A DNA stretch of 64,000 nt from Ignavibacteria bacterium UBA2333 (GTDB lineage: Bacteria; Bacteroidota; Ignavibacteria; Kapaibacteriales; Kapaibacteriaceae): positions 62,001 through 126,000 of the forward strand of contig DDUR01000101.1 in NCBI GenBank assembly GCA_002344895.1, in the 5' to 3' direction. Shown here piece by piece: positions 24,005-32,605 of this stretch (positions within the stretch are counted from its first letter, which is position 1; the number at the start of each line of letters is the position of its first letter). The position numbers and the translations under genes were made by a program. The notes under the pieces are model-generated. The model was given only the letters and a program-made list of their open reading frames with translations. It was not told the origin of the DNA and did no database searches.

Positions 24005-26290
24005 TCACCGCACAACGATGAACTTGTGACTGCTTGCGATCTGGCTGTTTCGAAACACGAGCAGGTAGCTTCCTGAAGCAAGTGAAGAGATCGGAATGAC
24101 AACTCGTGCGGTGTCACTCCCTGGTCCAAATGACGGAACATATTCACGACAGTTCTGAACAATGTTTCCTTCGAGGTCCGAGATGAATAGCTCGAGAGAT
24201 GAGAGATCTGCCGTGCCGAACTTTCCGAGGTTTGCATGTATAGTTGTCGACGCCGGATTCGGACTTACATTCTGAACGTATACATGATAGATGTTCTGTG
24301 TTACTTGACTGTTGAGACCATCAACTGACGTTACCGAATCGGGATCATGGCCAAGCACATTAATGTCAACAGCTACTCCGTGAGATGGAGAGACGTATCT
24401 CACAGTCGTTGTTGAAACAAACTGACCGCTCGGAGACGTTGGATTATAGGCATATCCTACCTTCCAAATTGGTACCTGTTTCGAGAGCACATGGTCGTTC
24501 GCAACAACAAGGAGATACCTTCCGCTAACAGCATCAAAGATTGCCAAGGTATCACCAGAGACCCACGTTGATATGGCAATCCTGTAATTCTCAACGTCCA
24601 GCGGCTCATCGAGGAGTATCACCGTCGTATCAATGATCGTCTCTTCAACGTAACGTCTCCGAATGATTCGATCTGCCGTCGTTTTCTCTGCATCAGCAAA
24701 AGGGATAACGATGATGCTAACTGTATCACGTACAACTTGTATAGGAATTCCGGACACATAACCGTCAAACGAAATCGTGGTGCCTGAAATACTATCTCGT
24801 TGTATATCATTCGGTGCTATAACAGTCCTAAACGGATCAGCATAGACGATGGTCTCACTCGACGAAAGTACATATCGACAAGGAGTCAAGAGCGTCGGGA
24901 GGATCGCACGTTTGATGGTCTTATCCTTGTCATTCCATGTAAACACAATCCTCGTTTCACCCGGAACGAACATTGATCCATCGGAAAGCGTGTCAGTAAA
25001 TGATCGAAAAACACTGGCACCCGAAATCCCGGATTGTAAGGCCCAGGTTGCCATAGTCGATGTCTTCACTGCTGCGCCACGATCGCCGATGACAATCTCG
25101 TGTCCGTCAGAAGTTTGGTGAAAACACCCAATCGTCATTCCTAATGGTATTTCGACCGAGCGAAAGATTTCTTGACGGGCGTCATATATCTCTGTTAACG
25201 AGCTCGAGTCTCGGAACAACTGACTTTTCGTCCAAGTAAATCCAATTCCGATGTCGCCATTAAATCTCGTGAGGAATCCTCCACCAGGTGTATAGCCAGG
25301 CATTCTTCGGCTAGCAGGAGTATACCGACCAGATTGTGGTTGCCAGAAAGACAGCATCCGATTTGCATCAAGTATCTGAGCAACGTCATCCACGACTGCG
25401 AAAGTCCCTACCGACTGTGCGGGTAACTGGAAGTCAGACGTACGTTCAATGACTTCGTCTTTCGACACGGTCAATGCGACCTGTTGATGTGCTCCTGACG
25501 AATCGAATCTTACACCACTCACGCAGAGGACAGGGTTACTACCAATCCTTCCAATACCCGTCGTACTCACCCATTGCAGATTCCACAACATTGAAAGATC
25601 CGTTAGTGATAATTCTGTGCTGGAACTCACACCTTGAGCGAAGCCAAGATTATCCAATATTATGGTGTAATCTTTATCGAGTCGGACAAATGCATTTATA
25701 TTAACCGTATACGGCATAGAGTCTGTTACGATTCCGCCTCGAATCTGATACAGAGTCGTATCCGACTGCAGTATCACACCTTCATCTACCACTGCAAAAG
25801 CTCGATCTGCGGTAGAATATGGTGTAATCATCAGGAAACTCTCGGTGAGTGTTTGCCCTTGAAGGATTACAAATATTGAATCTCTACGTGCTCCAAACGC
25901 TTTTCTCGAGAAATGATCATACCAGAATGCATCATACAGTTTCGCCGAAACTGTCACATTGTCAACCACTCGAACGTAACTGCGAATTCGTCCGTCGCTC
26001 GACCACGTCCACAACGTATCACCAACAGCGCCAATCTTGAGAACGAGTGCATTATCGAGCGTAGTAAAGTGGTTCCGTAGAGTGTCGTTTACAGCGACAT
26101 ATGACAAACGACCGTCTGCATGAAGGAAACAAGTTCCATTTGAGAATGATGAAACATCTACGACAGGCGAGATATCAAGAGGCAAGAAGCGCAAAAAATG
26201 CATTGATTGACATACGAGGGAGATTGAACCCACAATCACAATGCAGACTATTAGGCCAGTTCTCACGATGATGGGGATGCACCTTCTCAT
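24005..26290 (-). CDS. Secreted protein with T9SS tail, unknown ectodomain (761 aa)
   Basis: The start at 26290 is set by GAGAGG upstream and a signal peptide (MRRCIPIIVRTGLIVCIVIV ... SLVC). The open frame continues upstream, but only through the tRNA-Leu gene, so a longer start is rejected. The ectodomain is beta-rich and repetitive with WxxxG-type segments (DTLWTWSSDGRIRSY, GTWYRF-like motifs are absent), perhaps a propeller. No family is assigned. The last 80 residues have the sorting-type pattern (NVSPNPASTTIHANL, then GSYLLVFRNS and FIVVR at the end). It is co-oriented with the MalT-like pair, which starts about 150 bases downstream beyond a G-rich repeat. Confidence 0.75.
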   Translation of the reverse strand: MRRCIPIIVRTGLIVCIVIVGSISLVCQSMHFLRFLPLDISPVVDVSSFSNGTCFLHADGRLSYVAVNDTLRNHFTTLDNALVLKIGAVGDTLWTWSSDGRIRSYVRVVDNVTVSAKLYDAFWYDHFSRKAFGARRDSIFVILQGQTLTESFLMITPYSTADRAFAVVDEGVILQSDTTLYQIRGGIVTDSMPYTVNINAFVRLDKDYTIILDNLGFAQGVSSSTELSLTDLSMLWNLQWVSTTGIGRIGSNPVLCVSGVRFDSSGAHQQVALTVSKDEVIERTSDFQLPAQSVGTFAVVDDVAQILDANRMLSFWQPQSGRYTPASRRMPGYTPGGGFLTRFNGDIGIGFTWTKSQLFRDSSSLTEIYDARQEIFRSVEIPLGMTIGCFHQTSDGHEIVIGDRGAAVKTSTMATWALQSGISGASVFRSFTDTLSDGSMFVPGETRIVFTWNDKDKTIKRAILPTLLTPCRYVLSSSETIVYADPFRTVIAPNDIQRDSISGTTISFDGYVSGIPIQVVRDTVSIIVIPFADAEKTTADRIIRRRYVEETIIDTTVILLDEPLDVENYRIAISTWVSGDTLAIFDAVSGRYLLVVANDHVLSKQVPIWKVGYAYNPTSPSGQFVSTTTVRYVSPSHGVAVDINVLGHDPDSVTSVDGLNSQVTQNIYHVYVQNVSPNPASTTIHANLGKFGTADLSSLELFISDLEGNIVQNCREYVPSFGPGSDTARVVIPISSLASGSYLLVFRNSQIASSHKFIVVR

Positions 26291-26344
26291 ACGACACCTC
26301 TCATAGTTCGCGATACAAAAAACTACGCAGCGAATGCCTACATG

Positions 26345-26429
26345 TGCAAGAGGCGGGGGTCGAACCCGCACGGGTGTTGAGCCCGCCGGATTTTGAGTCC
26401 GGTGCGTCTGCCAATTCCGCCACTCTTGC
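26345..26429 (-). tRNA. tRNA-Leu(CAA)
   Basis: 85 bases including the discriminator A. The acceptor stem is GCAAGAG/CTCTTGC. The anticodon stem is CCGGA/TCCGG with loop CTCAAAA (anticodon CAA). A long class II variable arm (CGGGCTCAACACCCG-type) and a T arm with GGTTCGACC follow. CCA is not encoded. It lies 53 bases after tRNA-Val on the same strand with no separate promoter element visible, so the two are probably co-transcribed. Confidence 0.95.
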
Positions 26430-26482
26430 GATTGGCTATCTACGTGGTCCCAAGCACGATTCCGGACCACCAAGTACTGTTG

Positions 26483-26557
26483 TGGGAGGTGAGGGATTCG
26501 AACCCCCGACCCTCTGCTTGTAAGGCAGATGCTCTGAACCAGCTGAGCTAACCTCCC
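26483..26557 (-). tRNA. tRNA-Val(TAC)
   Basis: 75 bases including the discriminator A. The acceptor stem is GGGAGGT/ACCTCCC. The D arm reads TAGCTCAGCTGG. The anticodon stem is TCTGC/GCAGA with loop CTTACAA (anticodon TAC). The T arm reads GGGGGTTCGAATCCCTC. CCA is not encoded. A TATATTCGC element lies about 11 bases upstream of its 5' end. Confidence 0.95.
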
Positions 26558-26567
26558 GACGAGGAAT

Positions 26568-26576
26568 GCGAATATA
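26568..26576 (-). promoter_or_regulatory. -10/-7-type element (TATATTCGC) before tRNA-Val
   Basis: Matches TAnnTTCGC on the minus strand and ends about 11 bases before the mature tRNA-Val 5' end. Because a stable RNA must have a promoter close by, this is one of the better anchors for calling the motif a promoter element in this genome. Confidence 0.55.
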
Positions 26577-26606
26577 AGGGTTTCCCGGAAATGACCTACG
26601 TCGTTT

Positions 26607-26840
26607 TCACGGAATTGCTTCTACACGTCGAACTTCGCGTACTGCCAAACGGATTGCACGTTCAATTCCCGCACGGAGTGTCATTGCACTCATAGCGCAG
26701 GTGCGGCAAGCACCGGAAAACCGGACATAGGCGATGCCAAGTTCAGCATCATACGAAACGAACTCTACGTCCCCTCCATCGCGTGCGAGGTGCGGACGTA
26801 CATCAACCAACGTGGCTTTGATCGTATCCTCAATCGTCAT
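26607..26840 (-). CDS. NifU-like (Nfu) Fe-S scaffold domain protein
   Basis: 77 residues making a single Nfu/NifU C-terminal domain: helix (IKATLVDVRPHL), ARDGGDVEFVSYD, then FSGACRTCAMSAMTL with the cluster-binding Cys45-x-x-Cys48. Such proteins assemble or carry a [4Fe-4S] cluster for delivery to target enzymes. Its start is three bases after the mrp stop, so it is translated with the P-loop Fe-S carrier upstream. That pairing supports a shared role in Fe-S protein maturation in the cytoplasm, for example for Complex I and the Fe-S oxidoreductases in this window. Confidence 0.9.
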   Translation of the reverse strand: MTIEDTIKATLVDVRPHLARDGGDVEFVSYDAELGIAYVRFSGACRTCAMSAMTLRAGIERAIRLAVREVRRVEAIP

Positions 26841-26843
26841 GTT

Positions 26844-27929
26844 TTAGAGTTCGATGTCAACACTCGACGAGGTTGACCGCGCATTGAGAACGCGTATCTG
26901 TCGTAATACATTTCCAGCAATTGTTCGAAATTCATCAGCAAGAAGGCCCGATTCTGGGTCACAGACAAACGGGAATCCATCATCACCCCCTTGGCGCACG
27001 CGTGTGTCAATTGGCAAGCCTCCAAGGAATGGAACGTCGTACTCGGCTGCGACGCGTGCGCCGCCCCCTTCACCAAAAATGCTGTATCGTTTTTCTGGCA
27101 TGTCTGGTGGAACGAAGTACGACATGTTTTCGACCACGCCGAGAACGTCAACGTTGACCTTTCGGAACATCTGAATACTCCGTCGCACGTCAGCCAGGGC
27201 AATCTCCTGAGGTGTTGTCACCACAAGTGCACCCGTAAGCGGAATCTTTTGTGTGAGAGTAAGTTGAATGTCACCGGTACCTGGTGGAAGATCAAATACG
27301 AGGACGTCAAGTTCTCCCCAGGAAATCTGCTCAACGAGGGTGGTAAAGTATCCTGCGAGCATCGGGCCACGGAGAATGGCGGCCTGATCTCGCTGCATAA
27401 CAAAGCCTAGGGATGCAATCTTGACTCCATACATCTCGATGGGTGAACCGATGATTCTGCCGTCGTCTGTTTTGACAGCTTCCATCGATTTGTCGGCAAC
27501 ACCGTACATGGTCGGCTGCGATGGACCATAAATATCTGCGTCGAGCAAGCCGACCTTCATTCCGCGCTGGGCAAAGGCTGCGGCGAGATTGGCTGCAACG
27601 GTGGATTTCCCTACCCCACCCTTACCAGATGCGACAGCGATGAGATTCTTTACACCGGCAAGTGATGGAGAAACAACTCGATCAGTGCCTCCACGCTCCC
27701 GAACGAGGATTTCGATATCGGCATCGGGGAAATTCGCGCGTAGGGTGGCCGTACAATCGTGATCGAGCCGACGAGCAACAACGTGGACTGGCTGAACAAC
27801 ATCCAGGAAGACGCGGATCGAATTGCCCGAAACAACAACGTCGTGGATGGCATTGAGGGCAGATAACGTAGCGCCAAGGTCTGGATCGACAATGGAACCT
27901 AGAAGGGTACGAACGGAGTCGGCAGTCAT
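26844..27929 (-). CDS. mrp: Mrp/NBP35-family P-loop Fe-S carrier ATPase
   Basis: The 361-residue start at 27929 (MTADSVRTLLG) is chosen because the N-terminal MIP18/DUF59 domain then begins directly. A longer frame upstream carries no domain. The MIP18 domain is at 1-75, the deviant Walker A GKGGVGKST at 102-110, and FDLPPGTGD and NMSYF follow. Family members carry a [4Fe-4S] cluster to apoproteins. The usual Mrp CxxC near the C-terminus is replaced by NMSYFVPPDMPEKRYSIFG, so the cluster ligand pair is missing. This type is known among Bacteroidetes homologues. Co-transcribed with nfu. Confidence 0.92.
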   Translation of the reverse strand: MTADSVRTLLGSIVDPDLGATLSALNAIHDVVVSGNSIRVFLDVVQPVHVVARRLDHDCTATLRANFPDADIEILVRERGGTDRVVSPSLAGVKNLIAVASGKGGVGKSTVAANLAAAFAQRGMKVGLLDADIYGPSQPTMYGVADKSMEAVKTDDGRIIGSPIEMYGVKIASLGFVMQRDQAAILRGPMLAGYFTTLVEQISWGELDVLVFDLPPGTGDIQLTLTQKIPLTGALVVTTPQEIALADVRRSIQMFRKVNVDVLGVVENMSYFVPPDMPEKRYSIFGEGGGARVAAEYDVPFLGGLPIDTRVRQGGDDGFPFVCDPESGLLADEFRTIAGNVLRQIRVLNARSTSSSVDIEL

Positions 27930-27969
27930 GGTTTTCTGTAACAAACGGGCGTGGAGAACACTCAGACCT

Positions 27970-27978
27970 ACAAACCTA
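27970..27978 (-). promoter_or_regulatory. -10/-7-type element (TAGGTTTGT) before mrp
   Basis: Exact match to TAnnTTTG followed by a pyrimidine, on the minus strand, 49 bases before the mrp ATG. No convincing -33 element is visible. Confidence 0.5.
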
Positions 27979-28062
27979 CGGAACATGTGTATCTTGCGGC
28001 TCTTGGGGTCGACAGAGATCACGAACATCGAACCCGATCCAATCATCTAGGAGTTTTTTTCC

Positions 28063-30078
28063 ATGAAGCACTTTTTTCTCGCTGCTTCTCTAGCCGCTGC
28101 CGTTACTGGAGCTGGTGCTCAGGTGACAACAACACCTGCTGCATCAACATTCGTTCCTTTTCCGGCCCGAATTGTTGCCAATGAGGTCGTCATGCCTTCC
28201 CACACTGGGAAGTCAGACGGTGAAACACAGGCACTATCGTATACCTCGGTATGGTCACCAACAGTCAATTCACTGTTTGTGTTCTACCCTAATTCCGTTA
28301 ACGACAATGTATTGCATTATGACAAGAATACGGGTGCAATCTTCGTCGCGCGAACGGATGCAACCTTCGACCAGACTTCTGGAGCACTTACTGGTGGTTC
28401 GGTAAGCGTCATGGTTTCTACGAATAAGGGTCAAACGTGGACACAACGTTCCCTTCTGAGTAACGTGAACTACTTCATTGGGATGCCACAACTGGCAATC
28501 GTGGGCCCAGATGGATCAACTAATCCAGACGATTACTACTACTTCTTGTTTGGTCCCAAGTATACTGCTGGTTCAGGAACTGGAACTGTAGGTACAGCTA
28601 TTCTCAAAACACCCGGAAACGATGCATACGATCTGGAGTTTTCACTGTCAAGTCCAGTTTCGAGTTATCGATTTTTTAACGGATCGGATTTAGTAGTAGA
28701 TCCATCCACGCTTGTTGTACACCAGGCTACCATGCTAGCTTCACTAGCGAATGTTGAGGCACAATATGGTGCCTACGGTGTTTCATCCTTTTCGCTTGGA
28801 GATGAAGATTGGCGATTTATTGGCCAACCATCCGTTCTTGCTCTTGACAAGTATCGCCCAAGTGACGGTGGGATCAATTCTTCGTTTAACACGCCAATAT
28901 ATGTTGATGTAGATGGTGAGGGGAACGCCTATGTTGCTACAAATAACTTCCTCGTTGGCGGTGAAGATCGGCTGATCCAGGTTCACAAGTCAGATGACGA
29001 AGGGACAACCTGGTCAAATGGTAACGAGATGCCCGTTACTATTCTTGACGCTTATGCTGCAAGCATTGGCGCCAATATGATTTTTCAACCGTCTTTGACA
29101 CCGTATCGAGGCAGCGAGTTTGTCGTTACTGGTCCTGATGAGTATTCCTATTTCACGCGCGTCATTGCTGGAGTTGAATCACAAGCGACTCCAGGCCAGT
29201 TGGAAACAATCACATCGTATGCGATTCTGGAGTGTAAGTACAAGAACAACGCATGGTCGATTTCGAAAGTGGCCGAGTTGAACACCATAGCTCCGTTCAT
29301 GTTCTCGTATAATGACTCACTGACACAGGTAAATGGCGAGAACACATTCGAACGTTCTGACAATGGTCGCGGCGCTGAGATTCAAATCGCACGCTCAGCT
29401 GACGGAAAACTCATTGTCAAGTACATCGACATCGACACAAATCGTCGTATCACGTGGTCGCCGTCGTATCGACTCATGACGAATTCGAACGGACTTTGGA
29501 TCGAAGATGGTCGCATCGATACCTTGTTTTCTCAAGATGTATTCATTGCGACACGTGACATGAATGGCTCGGCTTGGTCGACACCCATTAACGTAACGAA
29601 TGACAATGAGTTCAACATCCGAACGTACATCCCTCGCGATGTGGCAAGCGTAAACGAGATTCCGTTCATGCAAGCCACTGGAAATACAACGTCGCAACTC
29701 ACAAGCCCGTTAAATCCTCAGTTCGCTCAAGCCCTTATCAATACAGGCTCGACACCGCGGTTTGCCATGATTAATCTGTCTACTGTTTCCGTTGCAGAGG
29801 ATCCAGCATTCGCAACGTTCCACGTAGCCGACGTACGTCCAAATCCTGCAACGAATAACGCTGAAGTTGTCTTCACACTCGATCGTCCAGCCACGGTTTC
29901 CGTTGACGTTTATGACGTCATGGGTAACCTTGTCTCTACGGTCGTTCCAGCTACACGTATGGATGCTGCCGTTAATGGCACAAACATCAATGTGTCGAAC
30001 TTTGCTCCTGGTACGTACATGGTTGCCGTTACGGTTGACGGTGTTCGTACCGCTCGCAAGTTCACGGTTGTGAAGTAA
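28063..30078 (+). CDS. Secreted BNR/sialidase-fold-like protein with T9SS tail (671 aa)
   Basis: AGGAG precedes the ATG. Signal peptide MKHFFLAASLAAAV ... GAGAQ. The ectodomain has Asp-box-like BNR repeats (STNKGQTWTQRS at about 125, SDDEGTTWSNGNEMP at about 310) typical of beta-propellers of the sialidase/sortilin type. No catalytic residues could be assigned, so enzymatic sialidase activity is not claimed. The last 80 residues are a T9SS sorting-type domain (VADVRPNPATNN ... GTYMVAVTVDG ... FTVVK). It is divergent from mrp-nfu and followed by a strong terminator at 30100 and then a second BNR-type secreted gene. Confidence 0.85.
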   Translation: MKHFFLAASLAAAVTGAGAQVTTTPAASTFVPFPARIVANEVVMPSHTGKSDGETQALSYTSVWSPTVNSLFVFYPNSVNDNVLHYDKNTGAIFVARTDATFDQTSGALTGGSVSVMVSTNKGQTWTQRSLLSNVNYFIGMPQLAIVGPDGSTNPDDYYYFLFGPKYTAGSGTGTVGTAILKTPGNDAYDLEFSLSSPVSSYRFFNGSDLVVDPSTLVVHQATMLASLANVEAQYGAYGVSSFSLGDEDWRFIGQPSVLALDKYRPSDGGINSSFNTPIYVDVDGEGNAYVATNNFLVGGEDRLIQVHKSDDEGTTWSNGNEMPVTILDAYAASIGANMIFQPSLTPYRGSEFVVTGPDEYSYFTRVIAGVESQATPGQLETITSYAILECKYKNNAWSISKVAELNTIAPFMFSYNDSLTQVNGENTFERSDNGRGAEIQIARSADGKLIVKYIDIDTNRRITWSPSYRLMTNSNGLWIEDGRIDTLFSQDVFIATRDMNGSAWSTPINVTNDNEFNIRTYIPRDVASVNEIPFMQATGNTTSQLTSPLNPQFAQALINTGSTPRFAMINLSTVSVAEDPAFATFHVADVRPNPATNNAEVVFTLDRPATVSVDVYDVMGNLVSTVVPATRMDAAVNGTNINVSNFAPGTYMVAVTVDGVRTARKFTVVK

Positions 30079-30099
30079 TCACGAGCAATCCGTATACTA

Positions 30100-30142
30100 C
30101 GGGGCGATGGTACGTGTACCATCGCCCCGTTTTCGTTTTTTT
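30100..30142 (+). terminator. Very strong rho-independent terminator
   Basis: CGGGGCGATGGTAC and GTACCATCGCCCCG form a 14-bp perfect stem with loop GT, followed by TTTTCGTTTTTTT. It separates the two BNR-type secreted genes, although the next ATG is only 14 bases further on. Confidence 0.95.
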
Positions 30143-30156
30143 ACTGACTGAACGAC

Positions 30157-31530
30157 ATGATTCGCCTCTTTCTCGCAGCAGCAATCGGTCTCCTCACCGC
30201 CTTTGACGTTTCGGCCCAAGGGGCATCATGGAGACTATTACGATCCCTCACGTCGTTTACTGTCCAGGTAAATCATGATGATCCATCACACATCATGTTT
30301 GGAAATCGGCGAGGAAGGGTCTATATCTCACATGATGGAGGGAAGAGCTTTGCAAGAAATGACATTCAGACAGAGGTTGTAAATAACTCCGTTTCTTCCC
30401 TACTGTGGTCCACTGCAGATACGTCAATCGTAATCGCCGGCGGTTTCCGACTCGATGGTATCCATCGGTCAACTGATGGTGGTCGTACCTGGGCGCGTGT
30501 CCTCAGCGATAACGCGAATCAGATTATCTGGTTCATTAGTGAAGCGATCATTGAGAGTACAGAGGATCCATCCGTCCTATACGCAGCACGGGGAACCGTC
30601 GTTAACACGATATACAAGAGTACCAACACCGGGTTAACGTGGGATAGTGTCGGAATCATCGACCGTGCCCTTACATCACGACTCTGTACGATTACGATGC
30701 GACCCGAATCAAACGGTGAGCTCTTTGTCGGTGCTTTAGGCGGTAGAATTTTCCGCAGCACAGATGATGGTGTTTCCTGGCAATCAATGTCCGTCATCGA
30801 AGAAGGTCGCGATACAATCCGCCCTGATAGTGAAATCCCCAAGATTGTCTTCCGTCGCGACCAACCGAATGTTGGTTATGCTGTCGTTGCAATCTCCAAT
30901 GATCTCGCACGCGAAGGTAATGGTGGAGTGTTACGAACCACAGACGGTGGCTTGACGTGGTATCGTATGGCCTATGCCGATACAAGTCTTTGGGCTGTTG
31001 AGACGCGTCAGCGGATGGACACGACGGACGTCTTTATTGGCGGATTTCGTATGTCATTTCAGGATCCATCCCTTCCCGGAGATAGTATCGTTGCCGTGAG
31101 TAAGGACAATGGGATCACCTGGACGTCGATCTCGGATTCACTGAATTGGGGTATCAGCGATGACGCCAGTTCAGTAGCAAACTCATGGGTCTTACGATGG
31201 GATACGATTGGAAAAAAACTTTACCTCGCCGCTGAAACGGGTCTCTTCGTTTACGACGAAGTACTTACCTCCGTCCGGGAAGGTCAGCCGTGGGGCCATG
31301 CCTCCCTATCCGTGATCACTCGTGATGGTTTTCTCGACGTACGCGATAGCATGCGCCCTGCATCAGTGCACTGGACAGTACACGATATGAAGGGGGCGCA
31401 ATTTGCTACGGGCGTGGCGGACGCATCTCACGATGTGAGTTTGCCCCTTTCACCCCTTACCAACGGTGTGTATCTGCTGACGTGGGAGACTGAGTCACTT
31501 ATACGTTCAGCATTGTTTACCGTGAGGTAG
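30157..31530 (+). CDS. Secreted VPS10/BNR-repeat protein with T9SS tail (457 aa)
   Basis: Signal peptide MIRLFLAAAIGLLTAFDVSAQ. At least five Asp-box repeats are visible (SHDGGKSFARN, STDGGRTWARV, STNTGLTWDSV, STDDGVSWQSM, TTDGGLTWYRM, SKDNGITWTSI), so it is a sialidase/VPS10-type beta-propeller of about 350 residues. The C-terminal 70 residues are a T9SS sorting-type tail (SVHWTVHDMKGAQF ... NGVYLLTWE ... LFTVR). No ribosome-binding site is visible, and the ATG is close behind the preceding terminator. Its stop is immediately followed by the stop of the convergent FAH-family gene, with no spacer. Confidence 0.88.
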   Translation: MIRLFLAAAIGLLTAFDVSAQGASWRLLRSLTSFTVQVNHDDPSHIMFGNRRGRVYISHDGGKSFARNDIQTEVVNNSVSSLLWSTADTSIVIAGGFRLDGIHRSTDGGRTWARVLSDNANQIIWFISEAIIESTEDPSVLYAARGTVVNTIYKSTNTGLTWDSVGIIDRALTSRLCTITMRPESNGELFVGALGGRIFRSTDDGVSWQSMSVIEEGRDTIRPDSEIPKIVFRRDQPNVGYAVVAISNDLAREGNGGVLRTTDGGLTWYRMAYADTSLWAVETRQRMDTTDVFIGGFRMSFQDPSLPGDSIVAVSKDNGITWTSISDSLNWGISDDASSVANSWVLRWDTIGKKLYLAAETGLFVYDEVLTSVREGQPWGHASLSVITRDGFLDVRDSMRPASVHWTVHDMKGAQFATGVADASHDVSLPLSPLTNGVYLLTWETESLIRSALFTVR

Positions 31531-32520
31531 TTACTTGTCCTCTGCGACGACGGTATTCACAAGCTTTCCGAGCAGGTCAATCTCGCATTCTACCACGTCT
31601 CCAACATCAAGCCACCAGGCTGGATCGTAGACCTTTGAACCGTTGAGCTCGAGGAAACATCCGGTTCCACACGTACCTGACCCAATAACGTCACCGGGAT
31701 AGAGCGTTACTCCATAACTCGCCCGCTCGATGATTTGTGCGAAGGTCCATGTCATATCCTTGACGTTCCCACGAGCAACACTCTTTCCGTTGATAACGGT
31801 TCGCATTTCCAGATCATACGTCTCCCCATTGGGAGTATCAATACGCCTGGTCGCGAGTTCATCGCGCGTTACGAGCCACGGACCTAGTGACGTTGCAAAG
31901 TCCTTCCCTTTCGCTGGCCCAAGATTCAGCTTCATTTCTTGCATCTGAAGTGTTCGCGCACTCCAGTCATTCATCACCATGTAACCGGCCACGTAGGAAT
32001 CAGCTTCGTTTGCCGGAATATTTCTTCCCTTCTTACCGATGACTATGGCGCATTCAAGTTCAAAATCCAGTTTATCTCGATGTAATGGCAACACGGGAAT
32101 ATCACCTGGACCATATACAGCCTGGTGATTCGTAAAGTAAAAAATTGGAATTTCATCAAATTCAGGAATCATCTCCAAACCGCGATTCCTGCGAGCGGCT
32201 TCAACATGCTGGCGGAATGCATAACCATCACGCATTGACGTGGGCCGAGGCACCGGGGAGATAAGCTGAACGTCCCCTGCTTCACATACAGACCGCTGTG
32301 CTGCAGTCGCGGAAAGCAGCCACGACTCAGCTGCGTGTGCATCTGCCAAACCAATGTCTTCCAGCGCCAATAGATCAATCATCGTCGGTGGAAGCTCCGG
32401 AAGCGTACACAGACCGGCCTCGTGTGCGTACTGATGCGCCGTCACGAGGTCATAGACCGTGTTGTGTACAATGACTCCCGAACGAGAAACGATGCCGTTG
32501 GTGTAGGTGACGAGCTTCAT
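31531..32520 (-). CDS. Fumarylacetoacetate hydrolase (FAH) family protein
   Basis: The start at 32520 (MKLVTYTNGIVSRSG) gives 329 residues. The FAH fold core is visible: a metal-binding acidic pattern in RDKLDFELECAIVIGKKG (about 145-162), MVMNDWSARTLQMQEMK (about 180), KGKDFATSLGPWLVTRDEL and the late VIGSGTCGTGCFLELNG. These Mg-dependent enzymes cleave C-C bonds in acylpyruvate-like compounds. The length and KGKDF motif suit a bacterial fumarylacetoacetase or related enzyme in tyrosine breakdown, but no other tyrosine-pathway gene is nearby. A TATTTTTGC promoter-like element lies upstream. Confidence 0.85.
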   Translation of the reverse strand: MKLVTYTNGIVSRSGVIVHNTVYDLVTAHQYAHEAGLCTLPELPPTMIDLLALEDIGLADAHAAESWLLSATAAQRSVCEAGDVQLISPVPRPTSMRDGYAFRQHVEAARRNRGLEMIPEFDEIPIFYFTNHQAVYGPGDIPVLPLHRDKLDFELECAIVIGKKGRNIPANEADSYVAGYMVMNDWSARTLQMQEMKLNLGPAKGKDFATSLGPWLVTRDELATRRIDTPNGETYDLEMRTVINGKSVARGNVKDMTWTFAQIIERASYGVTLYPGDVIGSGTCGTGCFLELNGSKVYDPAWWLDVGDVVECEIDLLGKLVNTVVAEDK

Positions 32521-32546
32521 AGTGGATCTGCTGTGGAGAATGAACG

Positions 32547-32555
32547 GCAAAAATA
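32547..32555 (-). promoter_or_regulatory. -10/-7-type element (TATTTTTGC) before the FAH gene
   Basis: Exact match to TAnnTTTG followed by C on the minus strand, 35 bases before the ATG at 32520. Confidence 0.5.
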
Positions 32556-32605
32556 CAAACGGAACAGCCCCATACTGTGTGCAGTACTCCCCTACTGCGG
32601 CATTG

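Noticed and set aside
26291..26473. Longer N-terminus for the 24005 gene
   Set aside because: The extra codons run through the tRNA-Leu gene; the ATG at 26290 has a Shine-Dalgarno and begins a signal peptide.
27930..28046. Longer mrp start near 28046
   Set aside because: The added residues form no domain and overlap the upstream promoter-like element at 27970.
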